48,129 bases of DNA from Gammaproteobacteria bacterium (GTDB lineage: Bacteria > Pseudomonadota > Gammaproteobacteria > Steroidobacterales > Steroidobacteraceae): the NCBI GenBank assembly GCA_028293725.1, contig JAQGOE010000052.1, positions 1-48,129 on the forward strand. The letters run 5' to 3'. Below, piece by piece: positions 17,982 through 25,335 of this stretch. A program made the translations under genes and the position numbers. The notes beneath the pieces were generated by a model. The model was given only the letters and a program-made list of their open reading frames with translations. It did not search any database and was not told where the DNA came from. Numbering within the stretch: position 1 is the first letter of the stretch; every line of letters begins with the position of its first letter.

Positions 17982-19505
17982 TTAGCCTGGTGCTCGTAAG
18001 AATGGCGTCAGCTTGCGCATGTCAGCCACGGTCTCCAACCCGGCAATAATCCCGATCAGGCCCTCCGTCTTGGCTTTCGGCCAGTGGGCATACTCGGCAC
18101 AACCGCGAAACTTGTCGGCGGCCTCCTCGTACGTCATCGGATCGGCGGGACTGCCCTTGCCGTAGATGGCTCGACCCGTGATCACCTTGCCGTTGTTGAG
18201 TGTTATTTTAAGCAGCGAGGTCATCTTGTCGAAGCCCGCGGCCTCGGCCTCGGGGTCGACGTAATATTTTATTTTGGCGATCAGGGTCCGCACGTCCGGC
18301 CGCTGCACCACCGCATCGGTGAATTCCGGCAGCCCGCCTTTGCGTTCCAGGAGCAGGATCGCCATGCAGAATTCCATGCTGAATTTCGCTTCCAGGCCGG
18401 TCTTCGGGTCGTGACGCAACAACGCCTGGTACATGTCGTGGTTGGCGCCGACTTCGACCTGTGCGACCTGCTGCGGTTGAATGTTGTGCAGCTTGATCAG
18501 ACGCATCATTTCCGTCATGGCCGGATGACTGAGCGACCCTGACGGATACGGCTTGAGCGAAATTCCCGGCGAAACAAAGGTCCACGGGGCGCCCAGCTTG
18601 CTCATGATCGCCGTGGGATCGTAGGAGCCGCCCGCTGCGTGGAAGAAGCCACGCTGCGCTTCCAGAATATTCTGCGCTGCCGTCCAACCCAGAGCGGCCA
18701 ACTGGGCCGCGATCAAGCCACTCTCCGCCGCACGTCCCGCCTGCAACGGCTTGGTCATCGTGCCGAAGTTCTCGCGCAATCCGCCCGACTCGCTCGCCGC
18801 AATTCCAAACGCCGTACGCGTCTTGGCGGCATCGAAGTGCATCAGCTTCGCGCAGGCCGCGGCCGATCCGAACGGTCCGCAGGTTCCGGTGGAATGAAAC
18901 CCATCCTCATAGTGCCGTGGCGCAATGGCCTCGGCGATCTTGCACTCGACTTCCACCCCGAGGTGATAGGCGAGCATGAAATCCTGCCCATTGACAGTGC
19001 CGCCCTCGGCCAACGCGAAGGCGGCCGGCAATACCGGTACGGTTGGATGCACCAACAGGCCGTAGACGCGGTCCTTCGCCGCCGCGAGTTGCGTGTCGTC
19101 GAAGTCATCGGCGTGCACCGAGACCCCGTTGACCAGCGCCGCCAGTTGGGGCGCGCTGGTGCGCCCTGTGCCGATCACCGTCGACACGCCGCTCGTGCTG
19201 GAAAGAGTGTCGAGGTAGCGGCCGCAAATGACGGCACTGTCTGCCCGGGAGCCCGCCAGCGCCAGGCCGAAGCCATCCAGAATGGACTTCTTGCCCAGCT
19301 CGATCACCTGTTGGGGGATATCCTCGTAACGCGCATTGACCACAAAGTCAGCGACATAGGCGGTGAGCCCCGGCACGTCGGGGAAAGCGCCACTCGCAGG
19401 TGTGGCCGCCGCCTGTGTCTCGTGTGATGTGGCCGCGGCGACTTCTTTCGCAACCAGGCCGGCACCTAAGGAGACACAGAGTTTTCCGAAATCGCGTCGT
19501 AACAT
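17982..19505 (-). CDS. MmgE/PrpD-family enzyme with a Tat-type signal
   Basis: A 507-residue member of the family that includes 2-methylcitrate dehydratase (PrpD), cis-aconitate decarboxylase and iminodisuccinate epimerase, all acting on tri- or dicarboxylic acids. The family fold is clear: KKSILDGFGLALAG (helical start), NGVSVHADDFDDTQ (the active-site HADDFDD region), HPTVPVLPAAFALAE, FHSTGTCGPFGSAAACAKL and KPYPSGSLSHPAMT. Unlike the usual cytoplasmic members it begins MLRRDFGKLCVSLGAGLVAK, a twin-arginine motif (RRDFGK), hydrophobic stretch and AAA site, so it should be folded and exported by Tat to the periplasm. The Shine-Dalgarno sequence GAGGAA precedes the ATG. It lies 29 bases after the propeller gene. 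The exact substrate cannot be read from the sequence. Confidence 0.88.
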   Translation of the reverse strand: MLRRDFGKLCVSLGAGLVAKEVAAATSHETQAAATPASGAFPDVPGLTAYVADFVVNARYEDIPQQVIELGKKSILDGFGLALAGSRADSAVICGRYLDTLSSTSGVSTVIGTGRTSAPQLAALVNGVSVHADDFDDTQLAAAKDRVYGLLVHPTVPVLPAAFALAEGGTVNGQDFMLAYHLGVEVECKIAEAIAPRHYEDGFHSTGTCGPFGSAAACAKLMHFDAAKTRTAFGIAASESGGLRENFGTMTKPLQAGRAAESGLIAAQLAALGWTAAQNILEAQRGFFHAAGGSYDPTAIMSKLGAPWTFVSPGISLKPYPSGSLSHPAMTEMMRLIKLHNIQPQQVAQVEVGANHDMYQALLRHDPKTGLEAKFSMEFCMAILLLERKGGLPEFTDAVVQRPDVRTLIAKIKYYVDPEAEAAGFDKMTSLLKITLNNGKVITGRAIYGKGSPADPMTYEEAADKFRGCAEYAHWPKAKTEGLIGIIAGLETVADMRKLTPFLRAPG

Positions 19506-19534
19506 TCAACTATTCCTCACGAAGCGCCCCGCCG

Positions 19535-20566
19535 CTATTGCACGTCAAAGACGAACAGTGTTGCGGGCGTCTTACCTTTACGCGCCCCAACCGCGTAGTA
19601 ACGGTGTAACTGGGGCACGAGCACCCCGGTCTTCGTCCCCGGGAGCGTCTTGACCCGGCCGAGCTCTTCATAGTGATCGGCATCGATTTGATGGAACACA
19701 TCGATGAACCCCTCGCCGCACGCGAGATAGACCCGCTTCGTAGCGGGGTCATAAGCCATGTCATCGACATCATCACCCGCCGGAAGTGCGAGCAGCTCCT
19801 TGCCGGTGTCGCTGTCCACGACCGCGAAGCGTCCCGGCTTGCGACCCGCGACCAGCAGCCGATGCTCCGCTTCGAGCAGCATCAAGGGTGTGTTGTGCTG
19901 AACCAGCTTCAGCGGCCACATCGCCTTGAGTGTTCCCGCGCCGCGATCAAGGACCGCGATCTGATTCTTGTCCCGCGCATTCACATACAGCAGCGGACCG
20001 CTCTTCTCGAGCGTGATCGCCTCCAGGTTTGCCGACGGGAAGCGCAAGTCCGTCACGCGCTCCCCCTTTTGGGTATCGATGACCGTCACCAGCGAGAAAT
20101 CGTTGTGGGCTTCCTTTCCCCCGTTGGTGACATACAACAGGTGTTTGGAGTCGTCGTAGGCGATCGCATCCGCGTCTTCCGTCAGCTTGATGGATTTTTC
20201 GATTTTGTACGTGGTCGCATCGAGGATGCGGACCGCCCCACCCTCGCCCCCATCGATGACGTAGATCTGGTTCTGCCCGGGGAGCAACAGCATGCTGTGC
20301 GGGGTATCGAAACCGGCAATGCTCCGCGACAGCGCCCCGGTTTTGAGGTCGAACAGCTCGACCGTGTGATGCTCCTCGGCCGCGAGGAACAAGCGGTTGC
20401 CCGCCACATCGACGCCGAAGTGATCGAAATCGCCATCGATTGCGGGCAGCTCCACAGTGCGCACCAGGTGCAGGCCCGGATCGGTCGGGACAGGCCCCGC
20501 GCTCGCGAGGGTGTTGGACAACCCCACCGCGACTGTCAATGCCAATGCTGCAGGAAACGATCTCAT
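19535..20566 (-). CDS. Secreted YncE-like beta-propeller protein (copy 1)
   Basis: A 343-residue propeller. The start is the ATG at 20566, which overlaps the dctA stop as ATGA, so translation is coupled; a longer in-frame reading exists but is antisense-like inside dctA. A signal peptide (MRSFPAALALTVAVGLSNTLASA) shows export. Blade repeats of the YVTN/YncE kind follow: GNRLFLAAEEHHTVELFDLKTG, KHLLYVTNGGKEAHNDFSLV, GPLLYVNARDKNQIAVLD, TKRVYLACGEGFIDVF. Known relatives are periplasmic, some bind DNA or metals, and most have no defined role. It is clearly homologous to the propeller at 31163-32236 (shared DFDHF, NRLFLAAE and GFDTPHS), and both stand in operons with a TBDR. Confidence 0.88.
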   Translation of the reverse strand: MRSFPAALALTVAVGLSNTLASAGPVPTDPGLHLVRTVELPAIDGDFDHFGVDVAGNRLFLAAEEHHTVELFDLKTGALSRSIAGFDTPHSMLLLPGQNQIYVIDGGEGGAVRILDATTYKIEKSIKLTEDADAIAYDDSKHLLYVTNGGKEAHNDFSLVTVIDTQKGERVTDLRFPSANLEAITLEKSGPLLYVNARDKNQIAVLDRGAGTLKAMWPLKLVQHNTPLMLLEAEHRLLVAGRKPGRFAVVDSDTGKELLALPAGDDVDDMAYDPATKRVYLACGEGFIDVFHQIDADHYEELGRVKTLPGTKTGVLVPQLHRYYAVGARKGKTPATLFVFDVQ

Positions 20567-21888
20567 CGAATGAAACTCCGTTGGGGTGTTGAACATTTCA
20601 AGGGTGTCTGCGTCGCCCCGCCCAGCACCAGCCGCATGCGGTCCCGATCCAATTCGCCCTCGAGGCTCGACATGACCACGGCCGCCACGGCGTTGCCCGT
20701 GATGTTGACAATGGCGCGGGCAGCACTCATGAACCTGTCGATGCCGAGGATCAGGGCCATCCCCGCCAGCGGTATCGCTGGAACAACCGACAGCGTCCCC
20801 ACCAAGGCGATGAAGCCCGCGCCCGAGATGCCGCTGGCGCCCTTGGAGGTCAGCATGGAGACCCCGAGAATCGCGAATTGCTGGACCGGGCTCAAGGGGA
20901 TGTTCATCGCCTGCGCGACGAACACGGCGGCGAGTGTCATGTACAGACTCGTGCCATCCGCGTTGAAGACGTAGCCGGTGGGTACGACCAGCCCGACGAT
21001 CGACCTGGAGCAACCGAGCTGCTCGAGTTTTTGCATCAGTGACGGCATGGCGACGTCCGAAGACGCGGCCCCCAGGGTCACCAACAGCTCTTCCCGCAGA
21101 AAGCGCAGCAGCCTGAAAATATTGACGCCGACGCAATAGCAGACCGCGCCCAGGAGGATGCAGATGAATATCGCGCCCGTGCCCACGAAGGTCACAACGA
21201 GCCCGAGCAGCGGGCGTAGCGCGCCGATGCCGAATCGACCAATGGTATAGGCAATCGCGCCAAACGCGCCGAGCGGGGCAAAACGCATCAGCACATTGAT
21301 CGCGCCGAAGACCATGTGACCCAGGGACTCTATGACGACAGTGACCGGCCTGCCCCGCTCGCCGAGCTGCGCGAGCACATAGCCGAACAGGACCGAGATG
21401 AACACGATCGGCAGAATCTCGCCCTTGGCGAAGGCATCGAAGACTGTAGTGGGAACGATCCCGAGCAGGAAGGAGACAGTGTTGTTGGTCTGGGCGCGGT
21501 CGACATAAGTGGCCACGGCGGCGCCATCGAGCCGCGCGGGGTCGACATTGAAGCCGGCGCCAGGGTGCACGATGTTGGCCGCCAACAGGCCCATGAGCAA
21601 GGCCACGGTCGAGAGCGCTTCGAAGTACAGGAGCGCCTTGGCGCCGACGCGACCCACTTTCTTGAGATCGCGCATACCGGCAATACCGCCGACCACCGTG
21701 CAGAAAATCACCAGTCCGATGATCATCTTGATCATCTTCAGGAATACGTCGCCAAGCGGACCCAACGCTTCGCCGGTATGCGGGCTCAGCCAACCGACCG
21801 CCACACCCGCGCCAATGCCGAACAACACCTGTACGTACGTCTGGACATACCAGGGGCGCGGCGCGTGGGCTGTCGTATCCGCGCTCAT
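20563..21888 (-). CDS. dctA: C4-dicarboxylate/proton or sodium symporter, DctA family
   Basis: A 441-residue inner-membrane transporter of the DAACS (glutamate/aspartate and C4-dicarboxylate) family, the usual length for DctA. It has eight membrane helices plus two re-entrant hairpins. Family hallmarks are LGPLGDVFLKMIKMIIGLVIF near the start, GAASSDVAMPSLMQKLEQLG with the serine-rich HP1 loop, PTGYVFNADGTSLYMTLAAVF (helix 7, with the NxDGT ion and substrate site) and SKGASGISGAGFI (HP2). In Escherichia coli DctA takes up succinate, fumarate, malate and D-malate. The neighbouring dehydrogenase 9 bases upstream fits import of a hydroxy-dicarboxylate. The C-terminal tail after GGATQ is short and atypical. 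Its stop overlaps the propeller start. Confidence 0.93.
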   Translation of the reverse strand: MSADTTAHAPRPWYVQTYVQVLFGIGAGVAVGWLSPHTGEALGPLGDVFLKMIKMIIGLVIFCTVVGGIAGMRDLKKVGRVGAKALLYFEALSTVALLMGLLAANIVHPGAGFNVDPARLDGAAVATYVDRAQTNNTVSFLLGIVPTTVFDAFAKGEILPIVFISVLFGYVLAQLGERGRPVTVVIESLGHMVFGAINVLMRFAPLGAFGAIAYTIGRFGIGALRPLLGLVVTFVGTGAIFICILLGAVCYCVGVNIFRLLRFLREELLVTLGAASSDVAMPSLMQKLEQLGCSRSIVGLVVPTGYVFNADGTSLYMTLAAVFVAQAMNIPLSPVQQFAILGVSMLTSKGASGISGAGFIALVGTLSVVPAIPLAGMALILGIDRFMSAARAIVNITGNAVAAVVMSSLEGELDRDRMRLVLGGATQTPLKCSTPQRSFIR

Positions 21889-21897
21889 CGCGTTTCG

Positions 21898-22971
21898 TTA
21901 TCCTACGGTCATGTTAGTCACGGTGTCGGCGATTGCGCTACCGACCTCCTGCGTGCTTGCCTGACCCCCCAGATCCCGGGTCCGCGGCCCGTCGCTGAGC
22001 ACCGACTGGATTGCGGTCACAACGGCCCGGGCGGCATCGGGCTGCCCCAGGTGGTCGAGCATCATCGCACCCGACCAGATCTGGCCGATGGGATTGGCGA
22101 TGTTGCGGCCGAAAATGTCGGGTGCCGAGCCGTGCACGGGCTCGAACATCGAAGGGTACTCACGTGCCGGGTTGAGGTTGGCCGAGGGTGCGATCCCTAT
22201 GGTGCCGGCGCACGCCGAGCCCAGGTCCGACAGGATGTCGCCGAACAGGTTGGAGCCGACGACGACGTCGAATCGCCCGGGACGCTGGACGAAGTGCGCC
22301 GCCAGGATGTCGATGTGGTACTGGTCCGCGTGAATGTCAGGATACTGTTGCGCCATCAACGCGAAACGTGAGTCCCAGTATGGCATCGCTATCGCGATGC
22401 CGTTCGACTTCGTCGCCGAGGTGACCCGCTTGTCCTCGCGTGTCCTGGCGAGCTCGAACGCGTAGCGCAGAATTCTATCGACTCCCTTACGCGTAAATAT
22501 GTTCTCCTGGATGACTACCTCTTCAGGGCTGCCCTCGTGCAGCTTGCGGCCGCGGTCGGAGTATTCGCCTTCGGTGTTCTCCCGGACCAGCATGATGTCG
22601 ATGTCGCCGGGAATGCAGTCGCGCAGCGGGGATTGCACGTTCGGCATCAACCGGATCGGGCGCAGACACACGTACTGGTCGAATTGCCGGCGGATGCGTA
22701 TCAACAGTCCCCAGAGCGAGACGTCGTCAGGCACGCCCGGAAAGCCCACGGCGCCCAGGTAGATGGCGTCGTGGTGTCGGATTTCCGTAAGCCCATCTGG
22801 CGGCATCATGGTGCCGGTCTGCAGGTAAAATTGGCAGCCCCAGGGGCGCGAGTCCCATTCGAACACAAAACCGAAGCGGCGTCCCGCGGCAGTGAGAACC
22901 TTGACACCCTCCGGGACGACCTCTGTGCCGATACCGTCCCCGGGAATCAGTGCTATTTTATACTTCTTGAT
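21898..22971 (-). CDS. Tartrate/D-malate-type decarboxylating dehydrogenase (copy 1)
   Basis: A member of the isocitrate/isopropylmalate dehydrogenase superfamily, closest in wording to the TtuC/DmlA group that oxidises D-malate or tartrate with NAD. Signature pieces: KIALIPGDGIGTEV (N-terminal), PWGCQFYLQTGTMMPPDG, VRENTEGEYSDRG (substrate loop), a TKSN segment (catalytic Lys region), SNLFGDILSDLGSA (metal-binding Asp residues) and PSMFEPVHGSAPDI. Only the first residue is unclear. Homology puts it at 22971, where the codon is ATC, just after the Shine-Dalgarno-like AAGGGGGG. The next in-frame candidates are TTG at 23016 (Shine-Dalgarno sequence too close) and a far upstream ATG. With the 22971 start it has 357 residues, normal for the family. 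A divergent LysR gene lies 132 bases away, as for E. coli dmlA/dmlR. Confidence 0.85.
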   Translation of the reverse strand: MKKYKIALIPGDGIGTEVVPEGVKVLTAAGRRFGFVFEWDSRPWGCQFYLQTGTMMPPDGLTEIRHHDAIYLGAVGFPGVPDDVSLWGLLIRIRRQFDQYVCLRPIRLMPNVQSPLRDCIPGDIDIMLVRENTEGEYSDRGRKLHEGSPEEVVIQENIFTRKGVDRILRYAFELARTREDKRVTSATKSNGIAIAMPYWDSRFALMAQQYPDIHADQYHIDILAAHFVQRPGRFDVVVGSNLFGDILSDLGSACAGTIGIAPSANLNPAREYPSMFEPVHGSAPDIFGRNIANPIGQIWSGAMMLDHLGQPDAARAVVTAIQSVLSDGPRTRDLGGQASTQEVGSAIADTVTNMTVG

Positions 22972-23028
22972 GACGCCCCCCTTACAACATCGGGCCTCGT
23001 AGCCCGTTCGCGCCAAACATCCTTCGCA

Positions 23029-23050
23029 CCTATCGCCGGCGCAGCATAGG
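23029..23050. promoter_or_regulatory. Possible LysR-type operator in the divergent promoter
   Basis: CCTAT (23029-23033) and ATAGG (23046-23050) form an inverted repeat with a 12-bp spacer, about midway between the dehydrogenase and LysR start codons. LysR proteins usually bind such interrupted dyads (T-N11-A type) in divergent promoters. The arms are short, so the exact site is uncertain. Confidence 0.3.
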
Positions 23051-23103
23051 CGTTCCAGACTTCGGCGGCATGGGGCTGGATGTGAATTCGGAGAACACAC
23101 TTC

Positions 23104-24051
23104 GTGAATAATGTTCTGCCGCAGGATCTGCAGGTCTTCATCCACGCCGCGCGACTGGCAAGCTTTGCCGCGGCGGCACAGGAATTAGGCGCATCCCCGG
23201 CCTACATCAGCAAGCGTATCGCCATCCTGGAGGATTCCCTCAGGGTGAAGTTGTTTCATCGGACCACGCGGCACGTCTCCCTGACCGAGCGCGGGGAGGT
23301 GATGTTGTCCTGGGCACAGCGTGTACTCGATGTCTACGGGCAGTTGGACGGTGCACTCGACACCATGCAGGGCGACGTACGCGGCGGGCTGCGTATCGCG
23401 GCAAGCTCCGGGCTGGGACGCAATCACATCGCGCCGGTCCTGTCAGAGTTGGTGAAACTGCATCCTGGCCTGGAGATTGACCTCGAGATCCTCGATCGTT
23501 CCGTGGACCTGGTGGAGGAGGACCTTGACGTCGATGTGCGGGTCGGCGGTGTTCTCGAGCCGCACCTCATACCGCATCACCTTGCACACGGTCGGCGTAT
23601 CCTCTGTGCCTCGCCCGAATACCTGCGTTCGCATGGAGAGCCGCATACTATCACCGAGCTTTCCCGGCACTCGTGCCTGCTGATCCGTGAGCGCGGTGAG
23701 ACGTTCGGCCGTTGGTCACTGCGTGGGCCTGGCGGGACTCACAATGTGCGAGTCAACGCCGCGCTGGCCTCGAATCACGGCGACGTGATCCGTCGCTGGA
23801 CCCTGGAGGGACACGGGATCATGCTCAGATCGTACTGGGACGTCGATGAAAGCCTCGAGAGAGGTGACCTGGTGCATATCTTGCGCGACCACTGGCAGCC
23901 GGCGGACGTGTGGGCCGTCACCAAGATCCGGTCTGAGAATTCGGCAAAGACACGGCTTTGCATCCGGCATCTGCGCATGCGGCTGCGTACCGGACCCTTC
24001 GCACTGGCAACACCGAGTCAGCCGGGCAAGGAGCGGACCCGGCGCGGTTGA
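23104..24051 (+). CDS. LysR-family regulator, DmlR-like by context
   Basis: A 315-residue LysR protein. The helix-turn-helix spans about residues 8-65 (QVFIHAARLASFAAAAQELG, ASPAYISKRIAILEDSLRVKLFHRTTR, LTERGE). The effector-binding domain follows with GGLRIAASSGLGRNHIAPVLSEL and VDVRVGGVLEPHLIPHHL. The start is a GTG at 23104 with CGGAGAA about 10 bases upstream. It is divergent to the five-gene organic-acid operon and should activate it in response to a carboxylate inducer. The E. coli precedent is DmlR, which is divergent to and activates dmlA; this parallel is by arrangement and family, not by detailed identity. It probably also represses itself, as is common in the family. Confidence 0.88.
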   Translation: MNNVLPQDLQVFIHAARLASFAAAAQELGASPAYISKRIAILEDSLRVKLFHRTTRHVSLTERGEVMLSWAQRVLDVYGQLDGALDTMQGDVRGGLRIAASSGLGRNHIAPVLSELVKLHPGLEIDLEILDRSVDLVEEDLDVDVRVGGVLEPHLIPHHLAHGRRILCASPEYLRSHGEPHTITELSRHSCLLIRERGETFGRWSLRGPGGTHNVRVNAALASNHGDVIRRWTLEGHGIMLRSYWDVDESLERGDLVHILRDHWQPADVWAVTKIRSENSAKTRLCIRHLRMRLRTGPFALATPSQPGKERTRRG

Positions 24052-24240
24052 TCACGGGGGCATTGGGCTTGCGCGGCGCAGTTCCGGGTAACAATGCCGA
24101 ACGGATTCCTTACGCGCCCGGGTAGAATATCATCTGGCGATGCGCGAGCTCTTTGCCGCTGTCACATTGAACCGGCGTCAGGACTTCGTCAGCATTAACT
24201 GCCATTGTCGGGTCTGGCATTGACTTGGAGAATAACTCGC

Positions 24241-25335
24241 GTGAGCAAACAAAGCTTCTCTCTTCTAGTATCCGCGGCCGCCCTGCTACTGGGCTGCGGT
24301 GCCGCCGAGGCCGCGGGCGTTCAACGCGTCGATACCCTGCGCGTGCCCGGCGAACCGCTCGGCAGTTTCGATATCGGCGTCGTGAATGATGCCGGGATTT
24401 ACGTCCTGACCGACCGCTCGAACAAGGCCCTCGATCTCATAGATGCCGCCTCGGGCAAGTTCCTGGGCCGTGTCGCGGGCTTCACTGGCTTCAACAAAGC
24501 CGCAGGGTCAGGGGCCTCCGGACCCGACGGAGTGATCGCGGTGGGGAGCGACCAATTCTGGGCTGGGGACGGCGACAGTACCGTCAAGATCGTCGACCTG
24601 AAATCCAAATCGATCACCGACACGATCTCCACTGGCGGCAAAAAGCGTGTCGATGAGATGGCCTATGACCCGCGCGACCACCTGGTCGCCGTAGTCAACA
24701 ACGCTGACAAGCCCCCTTTTATTACATTCATCTCCACCGAGACCCACAAAGTGCTCGGCAAAGTTGTTCTTGACCATGCCTCCGACGGTGCGGAGCAACC
24801 CGCGTGGGACCCGGTGACAGGGAAAATCTATCTGGCGATTCCGGTGCTGGACGGTGTTGAGGCCAACGGCGCGGTCGCGGTCTTCGATCCGCACACCCTG
24901 AAGCTGGAAAAAATGCTGCCCGTGAGTAAATGCATGCCCGCCGGCCTCGCGGTCGGTCCGCAAGGACATCTTCTGCTGGGCTGTAGCGATGACGCGGTCG
25001 ACTCCGGCTTCCCCGCGCAATCGCTCGTAATGGACGCGCGTACCGGCAACATCGTGGCGACCATCGACAAAGTCGGAGGATCCGACGAGGTCTGGTATGA
25101 CGGTAAGTCCGGAAACTACTACCTGGCGGCGGCCAAGAACCCAGGCGGACCCGTGCTCGGCGTCATCGATGCAACAACCAACCGCTGGGTTGCAAACCTG
25201 CCCAGTGGCCCGCGCGCCCATTCGGTCGCGGCGGACCCCAAGACGGGGAAAGTATTCGTGCCGATCGAAGCGCACAAGGACAGCGCCGATTGTGCCGCGG
25301 GTTGCATCGCCGTCTACGCACCGCAGGGCCAGTGA
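24241..25335 (+). CDS. Secreted YncE-like beta-propeller protein (copy 2)
   Basis: A 364-residue exported propeller. The GTG at 24241 is chosen because it gives a compact signal peptide (MSKQSFSLLVSAAALLLGCG then AAEAAG) and has GGAG upstream. LLLGCG could instead be a lipobox, which would make it a lipoprotein anchored at that Cys. Blades: GIYVLTDRSNKALDLIDAASG, DSTVKIVDLKSKSI, DHLVAVVNNADKPPFITFIS, GKIYLAIPVLDG, LLLGCSDDAV and GNYYLAAAKNPGGPVLGVID. Two Cys near the end (DCAAGC) may form a disulfide. It is more distant from copies 1 and 3 than they are from each other. It lies between the LysR gene and a tnpB gene, upstream of a second dehydrogenase. Confidence 0.85.
   Translation: MSKQSFSLLVSAAALLLGCGAAEAAGVQRVDTLRVPGEPLGSFDIGVVNDAGIYVLTDRSNKALDLIDAASGKFLGRVAGFTGFNKAAGSGASGPDGVIAVGSDQFWAGDGDSTVKIVDLKSKSITDTISTGGKKRVDEMAYDPRDHLVAVVNNADKPPFITFISTETHKVLGKVVLDHASDGAEQPAWDPVTGKIYLAIPVLDGVEANGAVAVFDPHTLKLEKMLPVSKCMPAGLAVGPQGHLLLGCSDDAVDSGFPAQSLVMDARTGNIVATIDKVGGSDEVWYDGKSGNYYLAAAKNPGGPVLGVIDATTNRWVANLPSGPRAHSVAADPKTGKVFVPIEAHKDSADCAAGCIAVYAPQGQ

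Noticed and set aside
19535..21793. 752-codon frame that would fuse an N-terminal extension to propeller copy 1
   Set aside because: The extra 409 codons are an out-of-frame reading of dctA, rich in Arg and Gly. The signal peptide and the ATGA overlap at 20566 give the true start.
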